Source of the DNA: Pseudohongiella sp.
GTDB lineage: Bacteria > Pseudomonadota > Gammaproteobacteria > Pseudomonadales > Pseudohongiellaceae
Assembly: GCA_030696315.1 (NCBI GenBank)
Contig: JAUYSM010000071.1
Location: 1 to 38,840, forward strand
Length of the DNA: 38,840 nucleotides
Reading direction: 5' to 3'
The notes under the pieces are model-generated. The model had not been told where the DNA came from. It ran no database searches and saw only the letters and a program-made list of their open reading frames with translations. The position numbers were made by a program, and so were the translations under genes. Below are positions 18,790 through 28,125 of the stretch, piece after piece. How positions within the stretch are numbered: position 1 is the stretch's first letter; every line of letters starts with the position of its first letter.

Positions 18790-19480
18790 CTACAAAACCC
18801 TCTTCAGTGCTGAGCGTGTGCATTTCAATCGTAATCCGCGCATTGGGCCATGTGGTCTGTACAAAACTTAACTGGTCCCAGAAAAATCGCTCAGGAAAAC
18901 TCTCAATTCGGCGTAAATAAGCGATCAGACTCAGGTAGTCACCTTCCAGTTCCACCATCAGACTGTGCTTGTACACCTGCTGCTCACCCGATGTGCTGGC
19001 CACATCCACCAACACGTCCGGATTGGCGGCAACCGGCTCTCCGGACGAGCGCATGGCCTGCGGCGCGCGATTTTCTACTCTGACCAGTTGCAGCCCGGTC
19101 TGGCTTTCAAGTATCGAGGTCAACATACGCGTCATCGACTGCGGCGTCACCAGATTACCAGCCAGCTCTTCGATATCACCTTGCAATGCAGCCTGATCAG
19201 CGATGGCGCGCTCTATTCTGAGTCTGACTGCCTGATTGGGATCCTCGGCACTGCTGGTAATCGCCAGTTGCTCTCTCGCCAGTAAGGCGTCTAGCTGCAT
19301 CTGCGCCTGAGACAGCTGCTGCCTGAAGTTGGCAGACTCAGCCTGAATAGGCGCCAGAAAAAATGAGGTGTACGACCAGATAAGCCCCACAAACAGCAGC
19401 GTTGCAATCAACATTTTTTCGGCAGCGGAGCGGCTGTTAAACTTTTCTCCATACTCGCGCAGCTGATACATCGGGCTCAT
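18782..19480 (-). CDS. mshJ: MSHA biogenesis protein MshJ (PilO-like)
   Basis: 232 residues: a short cytoplasmic start, one membrane helix (about 23-45), a periplasmic coiled coil (about 48-110) and a small alpha/beta domain ending in R-I-T-I-E-M-H-T-L-S. This is the architecture of GspM/PilO proteins, and MshJ is the MSHA member. It is expected to pair with the PilN-like protein encoded upstream. The start forms an ATGA overlap with that gene. Confidence 0.88.
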   Translation of the reverse strand: MSPMYQLREYGEKFNSRSAAEKMLIATLLFVGLIWSYTSFFLAPIQAESANFRQQLSQAQMQLDALLAREQLAITSSAEDPNQAVRLRIERAIADQAALQGDIEELAGNLVTPQSMTRMLTSILESQTGLQLVRVENRAPQAMRSSGEPVAANPDVLVDVASTSGEQQVYKHSLMVELEGDYLSLIAYLRRIESFPERFFWDQLSFVQTTWPNARITIEMHTLSTEEGFVGV

Positions 19481-20091
19481 TGGCTGGTCTCCAGCACAAA
19501 CTCATACATTTCTTCTTCAGACGTTGTAGAGCGTGTAGACAGCAAACGACTGAAACGCTGATTTCGAATATCACTTTCACCCATCGCCAGGCGACTGACG
19601 TAATCGGGCAACATGGCCGGCAGCTGCGCATTGCCTTTCAAGGACACAAAACTGGCGTCACCGCTGATGGTAAATTCTGTCAACCACAGCCCCGGGAATG
19701 ATGCCCGGGATAAGTCTTTCAGGTGTGAGGAGTACCCGGTCAAGTTACCCAGACTGGTATTGCTCATAAATTCGTAAAGCTCTCGCGACTGCGCAAGACG
19801 CAATTCACGGGTATTCATCTCTCGAATCAATGCCTGATCGGTGGCACGCCCAGCCACTTCACGCTCTACTGTGTCGGTACGGTTTACCTGGGCAACCACC
19901 ATCGCCTGTAGCTCAGCAACATCACTTCTTAAACTGGCACGAATCCACACGTTAATCAGGCTGGTCAGCAGCATAACAAGCACGATAACAGCGGTGACTT
20001 GCACCAGCCTTGCGGCGGTGACCAAATCACGACGCGGGCGCAGCTCGGGCAGATACAAATTGACCTGTTGTACACCGTTGAGCATCATCAT
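19477..20091 (-). CDS. PilN-like MSHA biogenesis protein (MshI2 type)
   Basis: 204 residues. The start N-G-V-Q-Q-V-N-L-Y-L-P-E-L-R-P-R is the conserved PilN N-terminal motif that inserts into PilM. One membrane helix (about 28-50) and a periplasmic coiled coil with a small alpha/beta domain follow. The gene lies between mshI and mshJ with 4-base ATGA overlaps on both sides, so the three are translated together. In some species this protein is called MshI2. Confidence 0.85.
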   Translation of the reverse strand: MMMLNGVQQVNLYLPELRPRRDLVTAARLVQVTAVIVLVMLLTSLINVWIRASLRSDVAELQAMVVAQVNRTDTVEREVAGRATDQALIREMNTRELRLAQSRELYEFMSNTSLGNLTGYSSHLKDLSRASFPGLWLTEFTISGDASFVSLKGNAQLPAMLPDYVSRLAMGESDIRNQRFSRLLSTRSTTSEEEMYEFVLETSQ

Positions 20092-21029
20092 GAAGCGCCT
20101 TCCGAATCAATTCTCATCGCGGCACCAATGGACATCAGGGCCGCGCCTTTCATCTCCGGCGTGATGGATTCCGGCGACGGCAGTTCGTGCATAAAATCCA
20201 GCATCCCTACCGGTGCGCCTAGTGCATCTGCCAAAGCATTCATCATAAAAGCGGTGTCCGATTCGCGGGGTGCGATCATGATCTGTGCGACCGGCGGTTG
20301 CCCCATCTGACTTTCAAAATAATCCAGTGATCGCTGAATCTCCAGTGCCAGCCTGTCGCGCACCATCTCCCAGTCACTTAACGCCATGGCATTAGGCCCA
20401 ACCGGCGTGTTAATGCGCCGCGTCAGATACAACTGACCGTTTCGGGTCAAATTTAATGTGCTGCCACTCTGCTTCAACGAAATAAATGCCAGACCGTTAC
20501 TGTCATCGAGAAAATGCGACGACAGGTTGCGCATCGCCATTTCTGGTATATCAATTGAGTGCAATTGCAAATTGGCGCGCGCAACCGTTGCAATCAAGGT
20601 TTCAATTTTCGGTTTCGATGCAACTACCGCATACAGCATTTTGTTACGCCCCTTAAATGCCTCTTCGGGCACAGGGAATACATCAATCACGGCATCTTCA
20701 ATGGGCATATCAAGCAGGTCTTTGACCTTCCAGCGTACCGCAGAGCTGATTTCATCAGGTTCAACCTGCGGCGCTTCTACCAGATACACGTTGTAATCCC
20801 GCGGCGAGAGCACACAACTGCAGGCAGCGTTGGCCAAGCCCTGCTCTTCCACCATGCGCGCCAGCGATTCTCGCAAGGGGGCCGCGTCTGAGAGCGTAAC
20901 TCGCGCGCAGTGCTCCAGCGTCAATTCGTCACGTCGCCTGACGATATGCGCCATCGAAATACGGGAATCATTGACGGACAAACCGACCAGGCCTTCTACC
21001 CGCTTTTTCCGTCCAAACAATTCCAGCAC
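20088..21029 (-). CDS. mshI: MSHA biogenesis protein MshI (PilM-like)
   Basis: 313 residues starting with GTG at 21029, chosen because GGGGAAAG lies 5-12 bases upstream; an upstream TTG at 21044 lacks a ribosome binding site. The protein has the actin-like fold pattern of PilM/MshI: V-G-L-S-V-N-D-S-R near the start, C-x-C-V-L-S-P-R-D-Y-N-V-Y, V-R-W-K-V-K-D-L-L-D and a C-terminal A-L-M-S-I-G-A-A-M-R. It is cytoplasmic and binds the N-terminus of the PilN-like partner. It is the first gene of the msh transcript; mshH is not present upstream. Confidence 0.87.
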   Translation of the reverse strand: MLELFGRKKRVEGLVGLSVNDSRISMAHIVRRRDELTLEHCARVTLSDAAPLRESLARMVEEQGLANAACSCVLSPRDYNVYLVEAPQVEPDEISSAVRWKVKDLLDMPIEDAVIDVFPVPEEAFKGRNKMLYAVVASKPKIETLIATVARANLQLHSIDIPEMAMRNLSSHFLDDSNGLAFISLKQSGSTLNLTRNGQLYLTRRINTPVGPNAMALSDWEMVRDRLALEIQRSLDYFESQMGQPPVAQIMIAPRESDTAFMMNALADALGAPVGMLDFMHELPSPESITPEMKGAALMSIGAAMRIDSEGAS

Positions 21030-21064
21030 GCGGTCTTTCCCCAAAGGATTCTAAAAACGCTTGA

Positions 21065-21070
21065 ATTATA
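21065..21070 (-). promoter_or_regulatory. Candidate -10 box for the msh operon
   Basis: A perfect TATAAT on the minus strand lies 35 bases before the mshI GTG, which puts a start site near 21058. The -35 region is poor (TTGCTA is 22 bases away). It is a candidate only. Confidence 0.35.
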
Positions 21071-21179
21071 TAGCTTAAGTAGCCAGATTCTATAGCAAAA
21101 GCCCGACTTCAGGGGTATATTTGGGGTCTAAATTAACAAACCTTTACAATCCAATCCGTCACAAACAGAACCGATCTCT

Positions 21180-21644
21180 TTGTTTAATATCGTACTTTTC
21201 CAACCTGAAATCCCCCCGAACACGGGTAATGTCATACGACTGGTCGCCAACACCGGTAGCACGCTGCATTTAATTGAACCACTGGGTTTTGATATTGACG
21301 AAAAACGCGTGAAGCGTGCAGGGCTCGACTATCACGAAATGAGCCAGGTCTTTCGCTGGCCAGACTGGGAAACGTTTTTGCGTCAGACGGACATACAGCG
21401 GCTGTTTGCGTTCACCACCAAAGCCGAGACGTCGTGTTACGAAGCACACTTTAAAGCCGGAGATACACTGGTTTTTGGGCCAGAAACCCGAGGACTGCCA
21501 AAAGAGTTATTGGCTGCACTGCCAAAAGAACAAAAGCTGCGGCTGCCCATGCAAGCGACAAGCAGAAGTCTTAATCTGTCAAATACAGTGGCGATTGCAC
21601 TGTACGAGGCGTTACGACAGACCGGTTTTAGCGGCCTGTCGTAA
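21180..21644 (+). CDS. trmL: tRNA (cytidine/uridine-34 2'-O)-methyltransferase TrmL
   Basis: 154 residues of the SPOUT family. It matches TrmL along its length: N-I-V-L-F-Q-P-E-I-P-P-N-T-G-N-V-I-R-L at the N-terminus, then F-G-P-E-T-R-G-L-P and S-L-N-L-S-N-T-V-A-I-A-L-Y-E-A-L in the knotted SAM-binding part. It methylates the ribose of wobble base 34 in tRNA-Leu species, using S-adenosylmethionine. The start is TTG at 21180, because no ATG or GTG precedes the conserved N-terminus after the in-frame stop at 21129. No strong ribosome binding site is seen. It diverges from mshI and converges on secB with 12 bases between stops. Confidence 0.95.
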   Translation: MFNIVLFQPEIPPNTGNVIRLVANTGSTLHLIEPLGFDIDEKRVKRAGLDYHEMSQVFRWPDWETFLRQTDIQRLFAFTTKAETSCYEAHFKAGDTLVFGPETRGLPKELLAALPKEQKLRLPMQATSRSLNLSNTVAIALYEALRQTGFSGLS

Positions 21645-21656
21645 ACAATGTCAAAC

Positions 21657-22142
21657 TCAGGCAGTCGGCTGACCGGCTTGCTGAGCTTTGGACTGCGCAT
21701 ACACCGCATCAAAATTGACAGGCGCCAGCATAACTGCCGGGAAGCTGCCACGAACAACCAAGGCATCAATCGTTTCACGTGCGTACGGGAACAGGATATT
21801 CGGGCAAACGGTTGCCAGCACTCGCTCGAGATCAGCTTCATTAAAGCCGTCACAGGTGAAAATGCCAGCCTGTTGAACTTCTACCAGAAATGCGACCGTT
21901 TCTTCCTGCTTGGCTTCAATGGTCATGCGCAGAATCACTTCGTACACGCCGTCAGCCAGTTTCTGGTTGCTGGTATTCAGGTTGAAGGAAATTTTTGGCG
22001 CCCACTGACCACGGAACACGTCCGGGCTTTTAGGGGACTCAAATGAGCAGTCCTTCAGATAAATGCGTTGCAGCGCAAACATCGGACCCTGGGGTTGCGC
22101 TGCAGGTGCAGCACCATTCTGGTTGTTTTCGTTCTCTGCCAT
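21657..22142 (-). CDS. secB: Protein-export chaperone SecB
   Basis: 161 residues, normal for SecB. Typical stretches are F-A-L-Q-R-I-Y-L-K-D-C-S-F-E-S-P, E-V-I-L-R-M-T-I-E-A, V-Q-Q-A-G-I-F and C-P-N-I-L-F-P-Y-A-R-E. The tetrameric cytosolic chaperone keeps preproteins unfolded and delivers them to SecA. It lies downstream of the membrane rhodanese gene as in many gammaproteobacteria; grxC, often between them, is absent here. Confidence 0.97.
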   Translation of the reverse strand: MAENENNQNGAAPAAQPQGPMFALQRIYLKDCSFESPKSPDVFRGQWAPKISFNLNTSNQKLADGVYEVILRMTIEAKQEETVAFLVEVQQAGIFTCDGFNEADLERVLATVCPNILFPYARETIDALVVRGSFPAVMLAPVNFDAVYAQSKAQQAGQPTA

Positions 22143-22209
22143 GATCTAACCGTCTCTCTTACATTCTGAGTTGATTAATAAAATTTATTTTTAACGACCG
22201 AATTCAGGA

Positions 22210-22626
22210 TTACCCCTGAATAACCGGCAGATTCTGTCCACGCCACTCTGCCATGCCGCCAGTCAAGCGCACGACATCCGTGAAACCCGCGCTCGTCAGA
22301 GTTTTGCAGGTTTCTCCGGACTGCTGGCCCATTTTGCATACAACAATCACTGGACGGGATTTATATTTATCCAATTCCGTCAAGTGACCACTGAGTTTGC
22401 TGGATGGCATATGAATCGCATCTACGATGTGGCCCGCTTCAAATTCCTTTTTATCACGGATATCCAACACCACACCATCTTTTCGGTTTATCAGCATAAC
22501 CGCTTGCTGAGTGCTGACCGCTTTGGGTCCGGTTTTGGTTAGAAACACCATAAATGCCGAAAACAAGACCAGCCAGAGCGTTGCCAGCATCCAGTTATTG
22601 CCAATAAATTCAATAAACTGCGCCAT
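22210..22626 (-). CDS. Membrane-anchored rhodanese-like protein (YibN type)
   Basis: 138 residues: one N-terminal membrane helix (about 12-30) and a single rhodanese domain. The domain has V-V-L-D-I-R-D-K-K-E-F-E-A-G-H-I-V-D-A and the active-site loop C-K-M-G-Q-Q-S, with Cys present, so sulfur transfer is possible. The domain faces the cytoplasm or periplasm depending on topology. The position next to secB and opposite gpmI matches yibN of E. coli. Confidence 0.9.
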   Translation of the reverse strand: MAQFIEFIGNNWMLATLWLVLFSAFMVFLTKTGPKAVSTQQAVMLINRKDGVVLDIRDKKEFEAGHIVDAIHMPSSKLSGHLTELDKYKSRPVIVVCKMGQQSGETCKTLTSAGFTDVVRLTGGMAEWRGQNLPVIQG

Positions 22627-22835
22627 TTTAAACTCTAGCCCCCAGCCAGCCTCTGATTAAATGTGTTTACCTGATACCGGATACTCGACCCGCAAACAAG
22701 TCGCGAAGTATACACGCCTGCACCGAGCTTGGGTACACACAAGCTACCCGCCACTGGTGAGCCTCCTTATTAACATGGATAATACCGGTTTTTGATGAAT
22801 CTGCGCTTGTCACAGATAACAGGGAAACTCTCACC

Positions 22836-24392
22836 ATGACCACAACCACTCCTAAACGCACCGCTTTGTTACTGATTCTGGATGGCTGGGGCTACCGTGA
22901 AAACACCGACTCCAATGCCATCGCGGCGGCGCACACCCCCACCTGGGATACACTTTGGAAGGAGTGTCCACACACCCTGATCTCCACATCAGGCATGGAT
23001 GTGGGTTTGCCAGAGGGGCAAATGGGCAACTCCGAAGTAGGCCACATGAATCTGGGCGCCGGGCGCGTGGTGTACCAGAGCCTGACCATGATTGATAAAG
23101 AGATTGCTGACGGCGGTTTTTTCCACAATCCGGTGCTGACAGACGTGGCGCAGAAAGTCACCGCATCAGGCAAGGCTTTGCATTTATTCGGATTGTTATC
23201 ACCGGGCGGTATTCACAGTCACGAGCAACATATCCTGGCGATGATCCGGTTGGCGCAGCAACAAGGTGTCAAAAAAGTCTATCTGCACGCGTTTCTGGAC
23301 GGTCGTGACATGCCTCCGCGCAGCGCAATGCCATCGCTGCAACTGACCGATGGCGCGCTGCGACAAGCGGGACTAGGCCGGGTTGTATCGGTGATCGGGC
23401 GCTACTTTGCCATGGACCGTGACAAGCGCTGGGATCGTATGCAGACAGCTTATGACCTGATCACGCTCGGTGAAGCGCCCTGGCAGGCGGCTTCCGTAGA
23501 AGAAGCACTCAACAACGCCTATGCGCGCGGCGAAGACGATGAATTTGTGCAGGCCACGCGTGTGGCTGCGCCGGGAGACGAAACGGTTACCTTAAACGAC
23601 GGGGACTGCGTGGTATTTATGAACTTCCGCGCCGATCGCGCGCGCCAGCTCACCAATGCCTTTGTGAATCCGGCATTCGACGGCTTTGTCCGTAAAGCAA
23701 AACCTGCTCTGCAGAGTTTTGTGACGCTGACGGAATACTCCAATGACCTGAATGCGTTTGTTCAGGTTGCATACGGCCCACAGACTCTGAATAACGGCCT
23801 GGGTGAATATCTGGCCAGCAAACAATGCACGCAGCTGCGCATTGCTGAAACCGAAAAGTATGCCCACGTAACGTTCTTTTTCAGCGGCGGGCGCGAAGAG
23901 GCATTCCCTGGTGAAGACCGCATACTGATTCCCTCCCCGTCGGTGGCCACTTACGATCTCAAACCGGAAATGAGCGCCTTTGAAGTGACGGATAAACTGG
24001 AGCAGGCGATACGCTCAGGTCAGTACGACGCGATCATCTGCAACTATGCCAATGGCGATATGGTGGGGCATACCGGCAATTTTGAAGCAGCCGTCAAGGC
24101 CGTTGAAGCACTGGATCAATGCCTGACGCGCCTGGTCAAAGCCATACGCGATGTCGACGGGCAATGCCTGATCACGGCAGACCACGGCAACGTTGAACAA
24201 ATGATGGATCCAAGCACAGGGCAGGCGCTGACGTCTCACACCAGCGGCCCGGTGCCATTGGTGTATGTCGGAAGCGGCAGCTGGCATTTCACAGCGCAGG
24301 GTAGCCTGTCAGACATCGCACCCACGCTGCTGACCCTGATGGGTATGGATGTGCCGGCCGAAATGACCGGACATGTTTTGATGTCTTCATGA
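22836..24392 (+). CDS. gpmI: 2,3-bisphosphoglycerate-independent phosphoglycerate mutase
   Basis: 518 residues, the full family length (about 510-515). Metal-binding D16 lies in L-I-L-D-G-W-G and the phosphorylated S66 in M-G-N-S-E-V-G-H; later motifs are [17 protein letters not shown] and T-A-D-H-G-N-V-E. The manganese enzyme interconverts 3- and 2-phosphoglycerate in glycolysis and gluconeogenesis. Its end overlaps envC by four bases (ATGA). A 209-bp gap upstream, shared with the divergent rhodanese gene, should carry both promoters. Confidence 0.98.
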   Translation: MTTTTPKRTALLLILDGWGYRENTDSNAIAAAHTPTWDTLWKECPHTLISTSGMDVGLPEGQMGNSEVGHMNLGAGRVVYQSLTMIDKEIADGGFFHNPVLTDVAQKVTASGKALHLFGLLSPGGIHSHEQHILAMIRLAQQQGVKKVYLHAFLDGRDMPPRSAMPSLQLTDGALRQAGLGRVVSVIGRYFAMDRDKRWDRMQTAYDLITLGEAPWQAASVEEALNNAYARGEDDEFVQATRVAAPGDETVTLNDGDCVVFMNFRADRARQLTNAFVNPAFDGFVRKAKPALQSFVTLTEYSNDLNAFVQVAYGPQTLNNGLGEYLASKQCTQLRIAETEKYAHVTFFFSGGREEAFPGEDRILIPSPSVATYDLKPEMSAFEVTDKLEQAIRSGQYDAIICNYANGDMVGHTGNFEAAVKAVEALDQCLTRLVKAIRDVDGQCLITADHGNVEQMMDPSTGQALTSHTSGPVPLVYVGSGSWHFTAQGSLSDIAPTLLTLMGMDVPAEMTGHVLMSS

Positions 24393-25603
24393 GCACAAAA
24401 GTGCCCGGCACAGCTCAATTCACTGCGATTGCGGTGTTTTTGCTGCTGATGCTCCTGTTGAGTCACGAGGCAGCTTTTGCAGCGCAAGCACCTGACGCCG
24501 ATGCAGTTCAGGCCGAAGCAGCGCTTGCAGAAGCCCCTGAGCAACAATTGCAGGCCGTCAACGAAGCCATTGCCCGCATAGAGCAATGGCTGCAGTCCAG
24601 CCGCGCACAACGTTCAACCGAAGAACAAGCCCTGCTGGAATCAAACCAGCAGCTCAACACCCTGCGCCAGCAGATGCAGGCCAATCAACATCAACTGACC
24701 GAACTGGAAACCGAGCTTGCACGTTTGACGGCTGAGCAGGATGTGTTGCTGGCAGACAGTGAACAGCAGCGCGCACAAATCGCCAGCACGCTGCGCGCCA
24801 GTTACATGTCAGGGTCAGACAGCCAACTCAAATTACTGTTGAACCAACAGGACCCCGCGATTGCGCGGCGAATGCTGGTCTATTTTGAGGCGTTTCATCA
24901 ACAGCGGCTGGCTCACATCACGCGCTGGCGCAATACGCTGGCGGAACTGGCCAGCAACCGCGCAGCACTGACACTCAGCGCCGACCAACTGAGTTCCGTC
25001 AACGTCAGCCTGCAGGCGCAACAACAATCCCTCGAGTCACAACAACAGGCGCGCACAGCGCTGATTGCATCGCTGACAGCACAGATGGCAACACGAGGCG
25101 ACGAGTTGCAAAGACTCACTGAAGACCGCGACGAACTGCAAACACTGATTGATGAAATCAGCAATGTCATGCTGGACATTCCTTCACCCGATGAACTGAT
25201 GCCCTTCGCTGACTCGCGCGGCAATATGCCGTGGCCATTCACCGGTCGTCTGTTAGCACGGTATGGCGATACGTACGGCGGAGGACAACTGCGTCGGCAG
25301 GGAATCATTATTGCGGCAGACACCGGCTCACCCGTGCGCGCAGTGCATCCCGGTCGGGTCATATTTTCTGACTGGCTGAGGGGCTCCGGCAATCTCATTA
25401 TTGTTGATCACGGCAATGCCTACATCAGTCTGTATTCGCACAACCAGCAATTGCTCAAACAAAGCGGAGACTGGGTGAATCGTGGCGAAGCCCTGGCCTT
25501 GTCTGGTGAGGACGGCGGCACCGGGGAACCGGGTGTTTATTTCGAAGTCCGTCGCAACAGCGACACGCTGAATCCGGTCGACTGGTTAATAAAACCAGAC
25601 TGA
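24389..25603 (+). CDS. envC: Murein hydrolase activator EnvC
   Basis: 404 residues. A signal peptide (about 1-31, ending A-F-A-A) is followed by long Gln/Leu/Glu-rich coiled coils (about 50-260) and a C-terminal LytM-like domain (about 280-400). The LytM zinc ligands are incomplete: the usual first His is replaced in [10 protein letters not shown]. This fits EnvC, a non-catalytic activator that turns on AmiA/AmiB amidases at the division septum under FtsEX control. The gene order gpmI-envC-ctpA-yibQ is shared with other gammaproteobacteria. Confidence 0.94.
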   Translation: MSTKVPGTAQFTAIAVFLLLMLLLSHEAAFAAQAPDADAVQAEAALAEAPEQQLQAVNEAIARIEQWLQSSRAQRSTEEQALLESNQQLNTLRQQMQANQHQLTELETELARLTAEQDVLLADSEQQRAQIASTLRASYMSGSDSQLKLLLNQQDPAIARRMLVYFEAFHQQRLAHITRWRNTLAELASNRAALTLSADQLSSVNVSLQAQQQSLESQQQARTALIASLTAQMATRGDELQRLTEDRDELQTLIDEISNVMLDIPSPDELMPFADSRGNMPWPFTGRLLARYGDTYGGGQLRRQGIIIAADTGSPVRAVHPGRVIFSDWLRGSGNLIIVDHGNAYISLYSHNQQLLKQSGDWVNRGEALALSGEDGGTGEPGVYFEVRRNSDTLNPVDWLIKPD

Positions 25604-25703
25604 CACAGCTTGTTACCAGCAACTGTTGTCGCTTTGCCCGGGAAGCGCCTAGAATGCGGCAGCACCAATGGATTCCACCCAATTGAGATCAAAGCAGACA
25701 ATC

Positions 25704-27080
25704 ATGAAGACCTTGAAAAAATTGCCAGGCAAGCCTGCGCTGATGATTGGCAAGTTGGCTACCGGCACTCTGAAAAGCGCCGTGTTGGCAAGCTGCATGA
25801 CCTTGCTGCCAGGCATTGCAGCTGCTCAGGAAACCCCGACAGCACGCCCCTTGCCCATTGAAGAAGTCCGATTGTTTGCTGAAGCCCTTGAAGCCATTCG
25901 CAACGCCTATGTTCAGGAAATCGACGACAAAACACTGATCAATCACGCCATCCGCGGCATGCTGGCAGGTCTGGACCCGCACTCAGCTTACCTGAGTGCT
26001 GACGACTACGATGTGTTGCAGGAAAACACCGAAGGCGGTTTTGGCGGGCTTGGTATCGAAGTGGGTGAGGAAGACGGATACATCAAAGTCATTACCCCCA
26101 TTGATGACTCCCCCGCTGCGCGCGCCGGTGTCATGCCCGGCGATTTGATTGTAGAAATCAACGGCCGCCCGGTCCGCGATATGCTGGTGAACGACGCCGT
26201 CGAACAACTGCGCGGAGAACCGGGCAGCACCGTCAGCATCACGCTGATGCGCGAAAATGAACCAGAACCCATTGACCTGATGCTGACGCGCGAGATCATC
26301 ACTGCCAGCAGCGTGCGTCATCGCGAACTTGAGCCGGGTTATGCTTATCTGCGCATTGCACAGTTCCGCATGAATACCGGTGAGGAGACACTCAAAGCAC
26401 TCGCTGAAATCAAAGCTGCGCATACACCGTTAAAGGGTCTGGTGCTCGATTTACGCAACAACCCGGGCGGCGTTTTGCAGGCATCTGTTGAAGTGGCAGA
26501 CGCGTTCTTAACCGAAGGACAGATTGTTTACACCGATGGTCGGTTTGCTGACTCAGACAGCAACTTCTTTGCTACGCCGGAAGATCCGAGCGAAGGCGTC
26601 GCCATGGTAGTGCTGATCAACACCGGGTCTGCATCGGCGGCAGAAATTGTTGCAGGGGCCTTACAGGATCATGGCCGCGCAGTCATCATGGGCACCCGCA
26701 GCTTTGGCAAAGGTTCAGTACAAACTGTGTTGCCTCTTAATAACGACCGCGCCATCAAGCTCACTACCTCACTTTACTTTACGCCGGAAGGCCGTTCCAT
26801 TCAGGCGTTTGGCATCGAACCCGATATTCTGGTGGACGAGGCACTGGTGACACGTGTCACTAATCGCCGGGGCGTTTACTCTGAACGTGATCTTGAGGGT
26901 CACTTACCCGGCATCAATGAAGTGAGCAGAGACGAAGACGGGGCGGCACCGACCGTTAACACAATTACCTCTGCCGAGCAGGTAGTGGTCAGCGACTATC
27001 AGTTAAACGAAGCGCTTAATCTGCTCAAAGGCTGGAACATCATGGAAAGCGGCAGACAACGGGTATTAACAACACCGTGA
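25704..27080 (+). CDS. ctpA: Carboxy-terminal processing protease (S41A family)
   Basis: 458 residues from ATG 25704, which gives a normal signal peptide (basic start, hydrophobic stretch, cut near G-I-A-A-A-Q); an ATG at 25668 would add 12 residues. A PDZ domain (about residues 90-165) holds G-F-G-G-L-G-I-E-V-G. The S41 core has L-D-L-R-N-N-P-G-G, the nucleophile Ser in N-T-G-S-A-S-A-A-E and the base Lys in F-G-K-G-S-V-Q-T, so the Ser/Lys dyad is present. It is a periplasmic protease, probably trimming cell-wall or envelope proteins. The stop falls at the end of the first copy of a 20-bp tandem repeat. Confidence 0.94.
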   Translation: MKTLKKLPGKPALMIGKLATGTLKSAVLASCMTLLPGIAAAQETPTARPLPIEEVRLFAEALEAIRNAYVQEIDDKTLINHAIRGMLAGLDPHSAYLSADDYDVLQENTEGGFGGLGIEVGEEDGYIKVITPIDDSPAARAGVMPGDLIVEINGRPVRDMLVNDAVEQLRGEPGSTVSITLMRENEPEPIDLMLTREIITASSVRHRELEPGYAYLRIAQFRMNTGEETLKALAEIKAAHTPLKGLVLDLRNNPGGVLQASVEVADAFLTEGQIVYTDGRFADSDSNFFATPEDPSEGVAMVVLINTGSASAAEIVAGALQDHGRAVIMGTRSFGKGSVQTVLPLNNDRAIKLTTSLYFTPEGRSIQAFGIEPDILVDEALVTRVTNRRGVYSERDLEGHLPGINEVSRDEDGAAPTVNTITSAEQVVVSDYQLNEALNLLKGWNIMESGRQRVLTTP

Positions 27081-27100
27081 GGGTAGTAACAACACTGTGA
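27061..27100 (+). repeat. 20-bp tandem duplication at the ctpA/yibQ junction
   Basis: Bases 27061-27080 and 27081-27100 match at 18 of 20 positions, directly adjoining. Both copies end in GTGA. The first copy supplies the ctpA TGA stop; the second supplies the GTG start of the next gene. Before the duplication, stop and start would have overlapped as GTGA, so the event would have turned a 4-base overlap into a 16-base gap. Confidence 0.85.
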
Positions 27101-28125
27101 GAAAGACCCGTTCCAAAAAGCAGAGCCTCTGGCAAACCTTTATCCGTACGCCCGGCAATGTGCAATTGCTGCTGGGCCTCGGTTTGCTTGCCGGGCTGAT
27201 TGTCCTGCTCAGTGCCGGTAACCCAGCCGCATCGCCGCCACCCGCTAAAGTGCTTGAAGCGCAAACACCTGTCGTAGAGCAGGTTTCCATTGCTGCTTCA
27301 GATGTTTTGCCGTCAGATGTGTTGCCCACGCCGATCCCAAATGTGACCTTGGCACCTGAACCTGCCTTGGCACCTGAACAGCCTTTGGAGCCAGAACAGC
27401 CTTTAGAACCTGAACAGCCTTTGGCAAAACTGGTCGTCATTCTGGATGACATTGGTTACAACGCCGATGCCGGTATGCGTGCCATACAGTTGCCAGCGCA
27501 GATTACTTTTGCGGTCATCCCGCATACACCTCATGGCAAAATGCTGGCCGAAGCCGCACATCGCGCCGGTCGGGAACTGATGTTACACGCACCCATGAGC
27601 AATCTTTCCGGCATGGATCTGGGACAGGGCGGGCTCACGCTGGATCAAAGTGAGGACGAGTTTCTCACGGTATTCAGAGCGGCACTTGCCGACATCCCGT
27701 ATATAAAAGGTGTTAACAATCATACCGGCAGCGAATTGACCGCCGCGGCGCAGCCCATGCAATGGGTCATGCAGGAACTCAAAACCCGCGATCTTTATTT
27801 TGTTGACAGCATGACAACTCGTGACAGCGTGGCAGCAACAACAGCTGAACAGTTTTTTGTGCCAGCGCTGCGCCGACATGTGTTTCTGGACAATACCCAG
27901 ACGGCGGACGCCATTGATATTGAATTCAAGCGCGCTGTGGCACTCGCCAAGCAGCAGGGTTATGCCGTTGCGATCGGGCATCCCTACCCCGAAACACTAG
28001 CCTATCTGGAATCCGCGCTACCGCTGCTGGCAGAGCAGCACATTGAAGTAGTGCCCGTATCTGTGATGTTGGCGCAGGTCATGCGGGCCAAGGCCGACAC
28101 GCTGGAAACTACAGCCGCATGGTAA
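27097..28125 (+). CDS. yibQ: Divergent polysaccharide deacetylase family protein (YibQ)
   Basis: 342 residues from GTG at 27097. One membrane helix (about 25-42) is followed by a Pro-rich linker with PEQPLE repeats (about 85-110) and a C-terminal divergent polysaccharide deacetylase domain (about 112-330): [22 protein letters not shown] and F-V-D-S-M-T-T. The second Asp and the His match the metal-site pattern of this family; substrate is unknown. It is anchored to the inner membrane facing the periplasm. Its last 17 bases overlap the end of hisF on the other strand. Confidence 0.9.
   Translation: MRKTRSKKQSLWQTFIRTPGNVQLLLGLGLLAGLIVLLSAGNPAASPPPAKVLEAQTPVVEQVSIAASDVLPSDVLPTPIPNVTLAPEPALAPEQPLEPEQPLEPEQPLAKLVVILDDIGYNADAGMRAIQLPAQITFAVIPHTPHGKMLAEAAHRAGRELMLHAPMSNLSGMDLGQGGLTLDQSEDEFLTVFRAALADIPYIKGVNNHTGSELTAAAQPMQWVMQELKTRDLYFVDSMTTRDSVAATTAEQFFVPALRRHVFLDNTQTADAIDIEFKRAVALAKQQGYAVAIGHPYPETLAYLESALPLLAEQHIEVVPVSVMLAQVMRAKADTLETTAAW
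27355..27426 (+). repeat. 18-bp tandem repeat in the yibQ linker
   Basis: Four 18-bp units follow each other at 27355, 27373, 27391 and 27409. The last three differ by only a few bases around CCTGAACAGCCTTTGG; the first is more diverged. They encode [18 protein letters not shown] and PEQPLA. Unit number could vary between strains without breaking the frame. Confidence 0.85.

Noticed and set aside
22780-22830. TTGATG and GATAAC before gpmI as a promoter
   Set aside because: Both boxes match consensus at only four of six positions, too weak to annotate.
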